Positions 41,762 to 50,783 of a stretch of 60,548 nucleotides of DNA are shown in pieces (within the stretch, counting starts at the first letter, position 1; every line of letters starts with the position of its first letter). The stretch comes from Natrinema soli (lineage in GTDB: Archaea; Halobacteriota; Halobacteria; Halobacteriales; Natrialbaceae), in contig NZ_JAQIVI010000318.1 of assembly GCF_028618695.1 (NCBI RefSeq), forward strand, positions 1-60,548. The letters run 5' to 3'. Below the pieces are notes generated by a model. That model was not told where the DNA came from and made no database searches. It worked only from the letters and a program-made list of their open reading frames with translations. The position numbers and the translations under genes were made by a program.

Positions 41762-43222
41762 TCAACCCCTGAGCTGGTTCGCGACCTGTTCGACGTTGAT
41801 GAGATCGAACGCCTGACAGGCGACGAGCCAGACGACGCCGCTCGCGCCGATGGCGATCACCAGCCCGCCGAGTCCCGAGAAGAGGCCTAACAACACGAGG
41901 ACGACGGCCGCCATGCCGACGGAGATGACGGTCGCCGTCGCGACACAGCGGCCGACGGCTCGGACGTCGAACGGCAGTTCGGTCGAGACGATACCCACCG
42001 ACAGGATCGCGTACGTCCCGTACGTGATTACGGTCGCGATCGCGGCACCGACCGCCCCGAACTCGGGGATCAGGAGGACGTTCAAGGCGACGTTCGCGAC
42101 CGAGGTGATCGCCTTGAGGACCGCGCGGGAACGGGCCCGGCCGAGGTAATCGAGCGCGGGTCCGGAGATGTTCTCGAGGGCCTCGAAGAGGACGAACAGC
42201 GAGAGGACCTGCACGACGAGGACGCCGCCGGCGTAGCCCTCGCCGAAAACGGTAACGATGGCCGGGTCGGCGACGACGAAGAGACCCACGCACGCGGGGA
42301 TGTACAACGTCAGCGTCTTGGTGAGGCTCTCCTGATAGACCGACGTGGCCGCCTCGGTTCGGCCCTCCGCCGTTTCCGCACCGTAGGACGGCGACAGCGC
42401 GAATCCGATCGAGGCCGCGGGGACGCGCGTGAACTGGCTGATCTGCTTGCCGATCGTGTAGAACGCGACCTGCGTCGGGTTCGTGAGTGCGCCCACGAGG
42501 ATCACGTCGAGGTGGCCGTCGACCTCGGCGGACAAGCGCGTGACGCTGAGCGGGACGTTGTACCGGAGGATGTTCATCCGGACCGCACCGTCCGTGGCGA
42601 TGCTCGAGCGCTCGAGGTCGCTGACCTGCCAGACCATCCAGTGGCCGAGCAGCGTCGCGATGGCGAACGCGAGGACGTAGCCGACGACGGCCGCCGTCGG
42701 CGTCCGCCAGACCAGGACGGCGACGGTAACGAACAGCAGGGTCATGAGCCCTTTTATCGCGTGGAGTTTGGCGGTGGCTGAGATCGCCTCGTACCCCTGC
42801 AAGATACCCCGATTGTACCGGTAAAGCGTGTAGAACAGGACGTACGTGGATCCGACGAGCAACAGGCCGCCGAGTCCGGCCTCACCGACCAGCGTCGCGA
42901 TGAACTCGGCACCGATCACCAGCGAGATCGCGACGATCATCGAGGCGACGACGACCAGGATCCACGACTCGACGACTGCTGCGACGGCTCGCTCGGACGT
43001 GTCGTCAGTGTCCGCTGCGATGTATCTCGCGGCTGCCCACGGCAGTCCGGATTCGCTGAGGAACCGGGAGAACGAGAAAATCGAGAGCGCGAGCGCGAGC
43101 AGACCGTACGACTCCGGCCCGAGCGTTCGAGTGAGAACGAGCAAGAGGAGTCCGGTGGATGCGACGTGAACGACGCGACCGCCGAAATCGGAGACGATGT
43201 TCGATATCAGTCTGTTCGCCAT
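41762..43222 (-). CDS. Polysaccharide/lipid-linked glycan flippase (MATE/MOP, Wzx-like)
   Basis: A 486-residue protein with about fourteen membrane segments. It begins NRLISNIVSDFGGRVVHVASTGLLLLVLTRTLGPESYGLLALALS, a typical Wzx start, and has YNRGILQGYEAISATAKLHAIKG and the C-terminal half with FEALENISGPALDYLGRARSRAVLKAITSVANVALNVLLIPEFG. Related haloarchaeal proteins (AglR-like) move lipid-linked glycans across the membrane. It completes the export step of the polysaccharide region. Confidence 0.9.
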   Translation of the reverse strand: MANRLISNIVSDFGGRVVHVASTGLLLLVLTRTLGPESYGLLALALSIFSFSRFLSESGLPWAAARYIAADTDDTSERAVAAVVESWILVVVASMIVAISLVIGAEFIATLVGEAGLGGLLLVGSTYVLFYTLYRYNRGILQGYEAISATAKLHAIKGLMTLLFVTVAVLVWRTPTAAVVGYVLAFAIATLLGHWMVWQVSDLERSSIATDGAVRMNILRYNVPLSVTRLSAEVDGHLDVILVGALTNPTQVAFYTIGKQISQFTRVPAASIGFALSPSYGAETAEGRTEAATSVYQESLTKTLTLYIPACVGLFVVADPAIVTVFGEGYAGGVLVVQVLSLFVLFEALENISGPALDYLGRARSRAVLKAITSVANVALNVLLIPEFGAVGAAIATVITYGTYAILSVGIVSTELPFDVRAVGRCVATATVISVGMAAVVLVLLGLFSGLGGLVIAIGASGVVWLVACQAFDLINVEQVANQLRG

Positions 43223-43703
43223 GTGGGTTGTGTGGCCATCGTATCGGCTTCGTGCAGGTCAGTCAACGCCGTCGTTCGGAATCCGGTTCTCGTTCCGAGA
43301 CGATTCGTCTCGATTTTTGCGGCGACCGGTCGCCAGTTCGTCACAGCGCGCTTGGCTGCGTCATCTCGTCACCGTGCTCTCTCCTCGCTGCGCCATCTCG
43401 TCGCCGTTCCGCTCCGTCACTGCGTCATTTCGCGCCGCGTCATTCCGAACCGCGCCATCTCGACACCGTGACTACTGGTGCGAAGACGACGTGAGACGTG
43501 AGCGAATCGCTCCGCAGCCGAATTCGTGCAACTGACGCTCTCATGATGAATACGGAACGATAACCGTCATTGCTATTCACTGCCTTCAAACGCGGCCGAA
43601 CGTGTAAGCGCGGGATTCCGTCACCCCTGTCGATCGGGTCGTATCAGAAACTGGAAAAACGATCACCAATTCATATGGCTTCGAATTCCATCTAGTTGCC
43701 ACG
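43223..43703. other. Divergent intergenic region
   Basis: About 480 bp. Contains the degenerate repeats at 43353-43470. A TTCATATGG near 43671-43679 lies at TATA distance from the GNAT-like start at 43704. Open frames on the plus strand through the repeats (43159-43535) encode Arg/Ser-rich peptides and are not called. Confidence 0.5.
43353..43470. repeat. Degenerate short repeats, about 20 bp, five occurrences
   Basis: Related words at 43353-43374 (GGCTGCGTCATCTCGTCACC), 43386-43406, 43417-43436, 43434-43451 and 43451-43470, all variants of GCGYCATYTCG followed by a C-rich end. Spacing is irregular, so this is not CRISPR. The segment also contains CCGAACCGCG, a word found in the MITE-like minisatellite. 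Confidence 0.55.
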
Positions 43704-44294
43704 ATGTCTATCATCGGTAAGGCCAAAAAGGCGAAACTCGATCTCGCCGTCTACGAATTCGCGGGCGACCTCCCGAGCGAGTCATACGCGTCGACCGAGT
43801 ACGAACTGAGCACGGTCGACGACACGGACTCCGTCCGTCGATTCTTCGGAGACGACTCCGAATGGCGGGACCGGTACTTCGAGTACCTGAACGACGAGTA
43901 CGTCGGCATGGTCCTCCACGAGGGAGACGACGTGATGAGCTACGGCTGGATCCTGACGCCGGAGTCGAAGCGCGCCCCGCGGGCGCTGCCAGACTCTATC
44001 TGCGGCGAGGACTGGTACTGGCTGTTCGACGCGAGGACGATGCCCGAGTACAGCGGACAGGGACTCTTCAAGGAGATCAACCGCGTCCGAACCGAATGGA
44101 TCCTCGAGCGCGATCCGGACGCGACCATTTACACTGATACCGGCGTCGATAACGTCGCCCGATACGGAATCGAGTCCTCGCAGTTCGAGCCCTGCGGAAC
44201 GATGTCCCTGTTCAGATTCGAACTCCCGGGAACCCCGCTCTGGAAGTGGAGTCGCTGGAATCGACACACCGAGCATCCGGCGATGCCGGAGTAG
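43704..44294 (+). CDS. GNAT-like acyltransferase
   Basis: A 196-residue acidic protein. The segment YWLFDARTMPEYSGQGLFKEINRVRTEWIL matches GNAT motif A (acetyl-CoA pyrophosphate loop, here Q-G-L-F), preceded by a beta strand (YVGMVLHEGDDVMSYGWIL). The end TDTGVDNVARYGIESSQFEPCGTMSLFRF is typical of sugar- or lipid-linked GNATs. It probably acetylates a glycan precursor in the surface cluster; the acceptor is unknown. Confidence 0.7.
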   Translation: MSIIGKAKKAKLDLAVYEFAGDLPSESYASTEYELSTVDDTDSVRRFFGDDSEWRDRYFEYLNDEYVGMVLHEGDDVMSYGWILTPESKRAPRALPDSICGEDWYWLFDARTMPEYSGQGLFKEINRVRTEWILERDPDATIYTDTGVDNVARYGIESSQFEPCGTMSLFRFELPGTPLWKWSRWNRHTEHPAMPE

Positions 44295-44431
44295 TGGTCC
44301 GCCTCGGCGGTCTATCGGCCGGTTCGCCTCGGCCGATCGGCGGACGTGCCATTTTGTCGACGGCGGCTACTTCGGGATGGACGCGGTACGAATCGGTTAC
44401 TGACCGTCTACGGCGAGTACTATCGCGTGGC

Positions 44432-44438
44432 TTTATAT
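44432..44438 (+). promoter_or_regulatory. TATA box of the small membrane protein gene
   Basis: TTTATAT centred 29 bp upstream of the ATG at 44464. Confidence 0.55.
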
Positions 44439-44463
44439 CAGTCGTCGTGATAGGTCGCCGGCA

Positions 44464-44742
44464 ATGTCGACGCCGCTCCGCCGCAGATACGTTCGCGCAC
44501 AGCTCGTCTGGCTGCTCGGGGTCGTGCTGGCGCTCTCGATAGCGGGCACGTTCTCGTACGCCCTGTTCGTCCTGCTCGCGGTCATCGGGTTCGTAACCAT
44601 CACCGAACTGCTGACGCCGGCCGACGTGCCCACTCGGTGGCGCGATGACCTCGACGTGCTCCTCACGGTCGCGCTCGTCGCCGCCGTGGTCGCCGTGAAC
44701 GTCAGACTCGTTCAGCTGTTCGCGCCGGACGTACTCCCCTGA
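44464..44742 (+). CDS. Small three-helix membrane protein
   Basis: A 92-residue protein: basic N-terminus STPLRRRYVRAQ, two adjacent hydrophobic segments (about 14-48), an acidic loop (TPADVPTRWRDDLDV) and a third segment (about 63-82). I do not recognise the family. It has its own TATA box and is convergent with the next gene. Confidence 0.65.
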   Translation: MSTPLRRRYVRAQLVWLLGVVLALSIAGTFSYALFVLLAVIGFVTITELLTPADVPTRWRDDLDVLLTVALVAAVVAVNVRLVQLFAPDVLP

Positions 44743-44980
44743 GCGCCACTCGCGGTTCGGCCGACCGGCCGGCATCGCTCGCGGCGAACCACACGACGCT
44801 GGCCACCACCGGCGAAGGTGCTATGGATCACCGTGACCACCGGCCGCTTGCGGAACGAATCGGAAAAGTCGACGCCAGATTGCGGCACGCAGATACTCCT
44901 CACTCCCCGCTTCTCGCTTCACCATCTTCTCGCTCCGTCATCTCCTTACCCCGCTATCATCTCACTCCTCGTCACCGCTC

Positions 44981-45850
44981 CTACTCGGCGTTCGTCTCCC
45001 AGTGGCAGCGAACGAGCCACTCCCCGCGGTCCGTGTCGTCGGTCACCTCGAGTCGAACCGGTCGCTCGAGGTGGGTCGCGAGACCGACGGCGAGGATCGA
45101 GGCGACGGGGTGATCGAACCGATCGACGGGCCCGAAGGCGCTTCCGGAGACGGCGATCTCGGCTCGTCCCGCTTCGACGACTGAATCGGTCGCAGTGACG
45201 AACTCGAACCGGTCCTCGAGCGCGTCGGTTAGTTGCTCGACCATCGCGGCCGGCGTCGACAGCTTCGCATCGGCCACCGCTCCCTCGACCTCGCGAACGA
45301 AACCGCTGCCGATCGGCTCGAGAAAGAGCCCCCGGCGGTCGGCGTCGCCGGAGACCGGCGCAGTCACTGATTCCGGGGCATCGTCCGAACGACGCGGAAC
45401 GAACAGTCTGATATGACCGTCCTCGTCCGGGAGATAGAACCGGTCCGCGCCGTGGTCGAACGCGGCGATCAACGCGTCGTAGTTGGCGGCGCACGCCGCG
45501 TACACTTCCTCGGCATCGCCGCGTTCGATGAACTCACCCCGCGTCATCGTGGCGACGAGCAGTGCCCCGACGACGCCGATCCCGGCGAGGGTGAACAATA
45601 CGCTCTGCGCGCTCGGCACGACGAACGCACCACCGACGCACAGCGCGCTCAGTCCGACGAATCCGAGCGTCGACGGATCCGTCCCGCTCCGTTCGGACCA
45701 CCCGACGTGGTCGTGGAGGCGCTCGTTTCGAGCCGTCAACCGCTCGGCCCGGTTCTCGAGGTCGGCGAGCCTGGCCCGGGACTGGTCTCGCGGTCGTTCG
45801 ACGCCGGCGATGCTCCGATTGATGTTCTCGTCGGGATTGTCTGGCTTCAT
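44981..45850 (-). CDS. Hypothetical protein with coiled-coil and two membrane helices
   Basis: A 289-residue protein. Residues about 15-52 form a short coiled coil (RARLADLENRAERLTARNERLHDHV); two membrane segments lie at about 60-80 and 85-103; a soluble alpha/beta domain follows (EEVYAACAANYDALIAAFDHGADRFYLPDEDGHIRLFVP, VVEAGRAEIAVSGSAFGPVDRFDHPVASILAVGLATHLERPV). The V-A-x-x-L-A-x-G-L-x-x-x-L-x-x-P-V end recalls haloarchaeal proteins of unknown function. No role assigned. Confidence 0.65.
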   Translation of the reverse strand: MKPDNPDENINRSIAGVERPRDQSRARLADLENRAERLTARNERLHDHVGWSERSGTDPSTLGFVGLSALCVGGAFVVPSAQSVLFTLAGIGVVGALLVATMTRGEFIERGDAEEVYAACAANYDALIAAFDHGADRFYLPDEDGHIRLFVPRRSDDAPESVTAPVSGDADRRGLFLEPIGSGFVREVEGAVADAKLSTPAAMVEQLTDALEDRFEFVTATDSVVEAGRAEIAVSGSAFGPVDRFDHPVASILAVGLATHLERPVRLEVTDDTDRGEWLVRCHWETNAE

Positions 45851-46282
45851 GGCTGAATTCGATCCGTGTTCGACTGGAAGTGCGGCTCTCGTCCGCCTCG
45901 ACGGGATGGAGCGGGACGCTCCGGTCGATGGTCGGCTCCCTCGCAAAGAAGGAGTGACGTGCCGACAATTGACTCGAGCGACAACATTCGTCACGGATCT
46001 AGTGCTGCTTCAGTTGAAAGTAATGGACGTGCTACACTCTCCGTGACTCGACTGAGACAACGGCAATGGGACTCGAGACGACCCGTATAGCCGATTTTTG
46101 GAGGGGTCACCACCGTTCGTCCGGTTGGTCACGGGTCTCGCCGTTACTCCCATCCTTCGCCGTTCGGAGACCGGACCGACGATCAACGCGATGAGAGTGG
46201 GCTTCGGTAGACGGTCATGAATACGCGAAAGTCAGTGCAACCGTCCCGCCAATTTACGTGACGGATATCGAAGGACGAGTAA
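45851..46282. other. Divergent intergenic region
   Basis: About 430 bp; no convincing gene on either strand. A TTTACG box at 46253-46258, 28 bp before the ATG at 46283, is the likely promoter of the DUF1616 gene. Confidence 0.5.
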
Positions 46283-47356
46283 ATGGCTGACAGCAGTGGG
46301 ACCCAGGATAGCCCCGTTCGGAACGACCGGTCGCTCCCGAGGGACCTCACCGCCGTGCTCGTCGCGACGGCCCTCGTCCTCGTCGTGGCGTTCACACCGG
46401 GACTTCGAGAGACGCCGTTGCGCGTTCCGGTCGGGATCGCGTTCGTCCTCTTCGTTCCCGGGTACGCGGTCGTCGCTGCACTGTTTCCGGAACGCGACCG
46501 ATCCGTCGACGCCGTCGACGGCCCCGCCCATGATGATCCCGTGGGGACGCCCGACGACGGGATCGATCGGACGCGCTGGTTCGAAAACGGGAACGGGATC
46601 GACATCGTCGACCGGTTCTCCCTGTCGATTATACTCAGCGTCGTTTTCGTTCCGGCGATCGGACTCGCGATGAACTACACGCCGTGGGGGATCCGACTCG
46701 GTCCCGTCGTCGCCGCCGTCTCGGCCGTGACGGTACTCGTCACGCTCGTCGCCGTCCGTAGACGGCGCGCCGTTGCGCCGTCCGCCAGATTTTCCCTTCC
46801 CGATACTCAGTCGAGAGGACGGATTCGGCAGTCACTGTTTCCCCGGAACACCCGTTCCGACGCAATGTTGAACGGACTGTTGGCCGTCACGGTCGTCCTC
46901 GCCGTCGCGACCGTCGGCTTCGCCATCGTCGCTCCCGGGCTCAGCGACGACGTCAGCGCCGGCTCCGACGACGGCTACTCGGCGATCTCCCTCCTCGACG
47001 AGGACGGCGATCTCCTGACCAATAGCTCGGCCGACAACGGGACCCCCGACGAGTTCACCGTCGGCATCGAAAACAACGAACAGCGAACGGTTTCCTACAC
47101 GGTCGTCGCCGTCGAACAGGAGCTCGCCACGAACGAGTCGTCCGACGCCGTCTCCGTCGAGGACCAGCGGGAACTCGAGCGGTTCGAAACCGAACTCGAG
47201 CACGGCGAGAGCGCGGCGATCGAGAGCTCACTCGAGCCCAGTGACGATTCGTCGCGACTCGTCTGGCTGCTGTACCCGGGCGATGTTCCCGACGAACCGA
47301 CGCCGTCGAACGCCGACTCTTACGTCACGTTCTCGCTCACAGACGATGACGAGTGA
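46283..47356 (+). CDS. DUF1616 membrane protein
   Basis: A 357-residue protein. Two membrane segments at about 22-62 (LPRDLTAVLVATALVLVVAFTPG, LRVPVGIAFVLFVPGYAVVAALFP) give the family start; FSLSIILSVVFVPAIGLAMNYTPWGIRLGPV continues it, and another segment is at about 192-212. The remaining 140 residues are an acidic extracytoplasmic domain (FTVGIENNEQRTVSYTVVAVEQEL) with Ig-like features. DUF1616 genes are usually found in archaeal surface-polysaccharide regions; the exact role is unknown. Confidence 0.85.
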   Translation: MADSSGTQDSPVRNDRSLPRDLTAVLVATALVLVVAFTPGLRETPLRVPVGIAFVLFVPGYAVVAALFPERDRSVDAVDGPAHDDPVGTPDDGIDRTRWFENGNGIDIVDRFSLSIILSVVFVPAIGLAMNYTPWGIRLGPVVAAVSAVTVLVTLVAVRRRRAVAPSARFSLPDTQSRGRIRQSLFPRNTRSDAMLNGLLAVTVVLAVATVGFAIVAPGLSDDVSAGSDDGYSAISLLDEDGDLLTNSSADNGTPDEFTVGIENNEQRTVSYTVVAVEQELATNESSDAVSVEDQRELERFETELEHGESAAIESSLEPSDDSSRLVWLLYPGDVPDEPTPSNADSYVTFSLTDDDE

Positions 47357-47571
47357 TTCACTCGAAGTATTGACAGCGCCGTGGCGTCACGCTCGTCTGT
47401 TGCTATCCTATAAATGCTTCACGAGTTCGTAAGGAATCGGTGAAGTAGATTTAGGTCCTATTTCTACGATACTACCTGAAACTCCACCGGACAGAGAACA
47501 TTCTGACGCAACTTAGAAAATTGTGCCGTGTTGAATAGTGATCTACGTGCCAGATATCACGGGTTAGAAGG

Positions 47572-47898
47572 ATGAAGCCGAGGAAATCGATTCTGATCTA
47601 TGAAGCTGATCTCCTCGACTTCGTTGAGCAGTGTCGCCACCTAGCCAAACAAGCGTTGGGGAAGCACGCGGGCGAGCCCGCCAGCGGCGGGTTCGCCCGC
47701 TAGGTACACGTCGTCTTGCACTGTTTCCGACTCGAAGACGGCCACAGCTACCGTGAAACACCGAGTCGGCTGAAGTACATGACTGCGACTCGTGACGTGC
47801 TCGGCTCAGACGGAGACGATCTTCCTGAGTTCGCGTCGACCGCGGTGGGATCAGTTTCAGCACTTCATAAGCAAGCACCGAGAGCCAGCGGTCCATGA
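47572..47898 (+). pseudogene. IS5-type transposase, decayed N-terminal fragment
   Basis: Translation from the ATG at 47572 gives LLDFVEQCRHLAKQALGKHA and GEPASGGFAR, a TAG at 47701, then in the same frame VHVVLHCFRLEDGHSYRETP and SRLKYMTATRDVLGSDGDDLPEF. This is the start of ISH-type IS5 transposases; the TAG sits where relatives have Trp (TGG to TAG is one change). After DDLPEF the similarity stops and the frame ends at 47898. About two thirds of the transposase are missing. The rest of 47357-48062 holds no gene. Confidence 0.75.
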
Positions 47899-48062
47899 CT
47901 CTCGTTGCCCCGCTCGTGGGTTACTCGCTGTGATCTTCTCTCCCAATGAGGCCAGTTCGATCCGGAATGATCTGCTAACGCGATAACGGGTGGGACCAAA
48001 CAACTTCGTAGTCTAGTTGCGGGTGGTCGGACTCGAATCGGTTTCGTGTGGTCAATCGATTA

Positions 48063-48800
48063 TCAGTTCCGCGACTCGTCTTTCGCGTCCGAATCCTTCC
48101 AGTCACCTTCCTTTCCGTTACGAAATTCGCCCTTCGCCTGGCGTTCTCGCGGCCACAGCGCAATCGCGAGCAGCGCGACGTAGAACGCGACGACGACCGC
48201 GATCACGACCAGTCCCTGGATTCGAGCGATCGCGGCGGTGTTGATCCAGTCTTCGCGAGCCGCGAACGCGGTCACTCTGAAGAGCCACGCGACGAGGAGG
48301 ACGCCGAGTAGCGCGAGATATACGCGTCGCAGGCGATTCGCAAGGGCCTCCTGCATCGATACTTTCACCGTGGGCTTGCGGTAGTCCTGACTCAGTTCCA
48401 CTCGCCAATCGGAGCGTTCGACGTCCCGTGACGGGTCCAGAGCAGTCGCGAGCAGATTCTCCTGAAGCATCCGAACGCGCGCCCGGAAGACGTCGTAGTC
48501 CCGGTACCGCCGCGCCTCGATGCCGAGGAAGACCGTGACGACCACGATTCCGATCAACAGGATGTAGTGGGGGTTGTCTGGACTCGAGAACGCCCACGTC
48601 AGGATCGCCGCCATCACAGTCACCGCCCACGTCGTCGTCTGGTCGAGGCGCTGTCGCCACGTGTCCACTCGGCCGAGTTCGCCGCGGTACGCGTGGGCCA
48701 TCACCGAGCCGAGGCCCGTGCTCTCGTCGACCATTTCGCGGCCGATCTCCCGCTGTTCGGGCGTCGTCGGGTCGAACGTATCGTCGTTCGAATCTGCCAT
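48063..48800 (-). CDS. DUF2270 membrane protein
   Basis: A 245-residue protein: MAHAYRGELGRVDTWRQRLDQTTTWAVTVMAAILTWAFSSPDNPHYILLIG, then EARRYRDYDVFRARVRMLQENLLATAL and DWRVELSQDYRKPTVKVSMQEALANRLRRVYLALLG are the family motifs. Four membrane segments. The end EFRNGKEGDWK resembles the end of the paralogue at 55252-56031 ([11 protein letters not shown]). Function unknown. It sits between two transposase remnants. The frame is open further up to 48953, but similarity starts near 48800. Confidence 0.85.
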   Translation of the reverse strand: MADSNDDTFDPTTPEQREIGREMVDESTGLGSVMAHAYRGELGRVDTWRQRLDQTTTWAVTVMAAILTWAFSSPDNPHYILLIGIVVVTVFLGIEARRYRDYDVFRARVRMLQENLLATALDPSRDVERSDWRVELSQDYRKPTVKVSMQEALANRLRRVYLALLGVLLVAWLFRVTAFAAREDWINTAAIARIQGLVVIAVVVAFYVALLAIALWPRERQAKGEFRNGKEGDWKDSDAKDESRN

Positions 48801-48949
48801 GCACAACGGACATCGCCCCGTCTCATAAGCGAATGCGGCGCCGAAGTGAAACGTGCGACGGAACGAGGCCGACCCGAATAGCCGCACCCGAGTTACAGCG
48901 ACTCGAGAACCCGTTCGAAGTGCTGTGTTGCTCCGGGGACGGTCGGGGA

Positions 48950-49132
48950 TCACAGTGGCTCACTAAGTTGTTCGATGTTCGAAACGGCGAATATCAGGAC
49001 GATCTCACGGAACTCACGATACCAGAACTGCGCTCGCACGGAGGAGCCGAGCGAGCGCTTGGGTGACGAGTACGACGTCTCGGCCATCCACCGCTGAGAG
49101 TACCCAGTGTTCCGGATCAACGCGTTATAGTA
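48950..49132 (-). pseudogene. IS5-type transposase, C-terminal fragment
   Basis: Minus-strand translation gives YYNALIRNTGYSQRWMAETS, YSSPKRSLGSSVRAQFWYRE and FREIVLIFAVSNIEQLSEPL then stop, the C-terminal end of haloarchaeal IS5-family transposases including the Y-R-E-F-R-E-(I/L)-V-L signature with the last catalytic Glu. Nothing upstream in frame continues the transposase. It lies 120 bp from tRNA-Val. Confidence 0.8.
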
Positions 49133-49251
49133 CAATCGCACAACGGCGACGACCCCCGACAAGGGACTTGGTGGAATCCAGCTTGCCAATACTGGTGTCA
49201 CCCATAACCGTCCCTACCTGTCTGCGGGTTCACGCGAACGAAGTGAGCGTA

Positions 49252-49325
49252 TGGGTTGGGGCGGATTTGAACCGCCGACTTCCTCCGTGTGAAGGAGGTA
49301 TCATAACCAACTAGATCACCAACCC
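49252..49325 (-). tRNA. tRNA-Val (anticodon CAC)
   Basis: A 74-nt cloverleaf on the minus strand. Acceptor stem GGGTTGG pairs with CCAACCC plus discriminator A. The anticodon arm CCTCC-TTCACAC-GGAGG gives anticodon CAC. The T arm GGCGG-TTCAAAT-CCGCC is canonical. No encoded CCA and no intron. Confidence 0.97.
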
Positions 49326-49365
49326 GCACGAGGGGATTCCCGTGCGTTTGACTTAAGGCTTCCTT

Positions 49366-49632
49366 TCAGCAGTCGTCCGCAGCCACCCTCGAGCGGTCCA
49401 CGCGATCACGCGCGGAATCGAGCGCCGCGAAAACCCTCGTTTCGGCTCGTCGCTCGAGGGCGGTCACGTCCTCGCGGACCCGGTCGAGGCGGCCGGGTTC
49501 CGGGACGCGCTCTCGGCCGAGGGACGATCGGACCCGATCCGTGACCCAGTCCGTCTGCTCCGTCACACCGAGTCGAGCGTGCTCGGCGGCTCGTCGCAGG
49601 TAGTACAGGCTGTCGTGGAAGTGTTTGTTCAT
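49366..49632 (-). CDS. Small helical protein, conserved haloarchaeal type
   Basis: An 88-residue charged protein: MNKHFHDSLYYLRRAAEHARLGVTEQ, PEPGRLDRVREDVTALERRAETRVFAALDSARDRV. Two long amphipathic helices are likely. I recall similar short proteins in many haloarchaea but no function. TATA box at 49664-49670 and a purine-rich GGGAGAGA before the ATG at 49632. The frame is open upstream to 49941, but the extra part is unlike the conserved start. Confidence 0.75.
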   Translation of the reverse strand: MNKHFHDSLYYLRRAAEHARLGVTEQTDWVTDRVRSSLGRERVPEPGRLDRVREDVTALERRAETRVFAALDSARDRVDRSRVAADDC

Positions 49633-50027
49633 GTGGTTCTCTCCCACAGAGAGGCCTGACGGGAATATAGTTCTTTCGTAGCCAACAGAATTCGAGCGTG
49701 CGGAGCAGCAGGTCGTGACAGGCATCTCGAGCCGGGAGCGTGTTTCGAATCTGACCCAACGGCTATCGTGGTCGTCCGCTCGAGTCTGAACGCTCGAAGT
49801 GATGGGCCCCGGCTCGAGCAGCCCGTGTCGTACGGCATCAATCGACGATCCAATTTCCACGATAACGGGCGTTTCACCCGGTAACACTCCCGTTAGCGAG
49901 ACTATATCAGGTTCGGATACGAACCCGATAACGTAATGCAACTACTATCGCGACTCGAGGCGCAGAACCGACTGCAGCGGAGTCACTCACGATCATCGAC
50001 GACCTCGCAGACGGCGGTGAGTCGCTG
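49633..50027. other. Divergent intergenic region
   Basis: About 395 bp between the small helical protein (minus) and the DoxX gene (plus). It contains the minus-strand TATA box at 49664-49670 (AATATAG on the plus strand). Nothing else recognised. Confidence 0.5.
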
Positions 50028-50444
50028 ATGGCGTTCGAAAGCGGCATCGGCGCGGCGCTCTTGCTCGCCGGGCGGCTCCTGTTCGGTGGCCTCCTCGTGT
50101 ACCAGGGACTCAATCACTTCATGGCGACGGATATGATGGCCGGCTACGCGCAGTCGAAGGGGGTCCCCGCGGCCAGGTTCGGCGTCGTCGCGTCGGGCGT
50201 GGTGCTGGTCCTCGGCGGGCTCGGCATCGTCTTCGGCGTCTATCCAGTCGTCGCCGCGGGGATGCTGGCCGTGTTTTTCCTCGTCGTGACGCCGTTCATG
50301 CACGACTTCTGGGCGGTACCCGAGGACCAACAGCAAGGCGAGATGACCCACTTTTTCAAGAACGTCGAACTGCTGGGCGCGTCCCTGATCGTGCTGGTCA
50401 TCGCCGGCGAAACGTGGGGATACGCGCTGAACATCGGTCTGTGA
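50028..50444 (+). CDS. DoxX-family membrane protein
   Basis: A 138-residue protein with four membrane segments: ALLLAGRLLFGGLLVYQGLNHFM, GVVASGVVLVLGGLGIVFGVYP, VVAAGMLAVFFLVVTPFMHDFW and HFFKNVELLGASLIVLVIAGETWGY. The G-R-(L/I)-L-F-G-x-x-L-V-x-x-G-x-x-H-F start and the H-F-x-K-N-(V/I)-x-L-L-G motif are DoxX hallmarks. Members are linked to thiosulfate or quinone redox, but most are uncharacterised. Confidence 0.9.
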   Translation: MAFESGIGAALLLAGRLLFGGLLVYQGLNHFMATDMMAGYAQSKGVPAARFGVVASGVVLVLGGLGIVFGVYPVVAAGMLAVFFLVVTPFMHDFWAVPEDQQQGEMTHFFKNVELLGASLIVLVIAGETWGYALNIGL

Positions 50445-50588
50445 TTCGTCCGGACGAACGAGGACGTCTCTGCGGCCAGTAGAGAGAGCGTATTCACCGG
50501 AACCAAGTCGGCGCACCGTGTCGATCGGCGACGAAATCCAATTTGTTTTGGAGGGCAGTTCAAGCGATCGGTCGTTGACTAGTCGGAT

Positions 50589-50783
50589 ATGGCAACGAAC
50601 GAGACGGCCGCTGGCTCCCGAGAGCGGAAACGGTTCCTCGTGGAATGCAACGGCTGTGGGTACGAGCGATCGGCAGACGGCCGCGACGAAGCGACGCGAA
50701 TCGGAACCGACCACCGACGAGAGACGGGACACGAACTCGTCGCTATCGAATTACCACCGATGACCGAAACCGAGCACTCGTAG
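50589..50783 (+). CDS. Small C-x2-C protein
   Basis: A 64-residue protein: RKRFLVECNGCGYERSADGRDEATRIGTDHRRETGHELVAIELPP. The pair C-N-G-C with the later D-H-R-R-E-T-G-H gives a CCHH-like zinc knuckle. Similar short proteins are common in haloarchaea with no known role. It runs convergently towards pduO, with MITE-like copy B between them. Confidence 0.7.
   Translation: MATNETAAGSRERKRFLVECNGCGYERSADGRDEATRIGTDHRRETGHELVAIELPPMTETEHS

Noticed and set aside
43353..43470. CRISPR array
   Set aside because: Repeats are degenerate and irregularly spaced; no cas genes anywhere in the window.
44880..44980. Third MITE-like copy in a pyrimidine-rich convergent region
   Set aside because: Contains TCTCGCT and CATCT words but lacks the terminal inverted repeats and the GAACCGCG unit.
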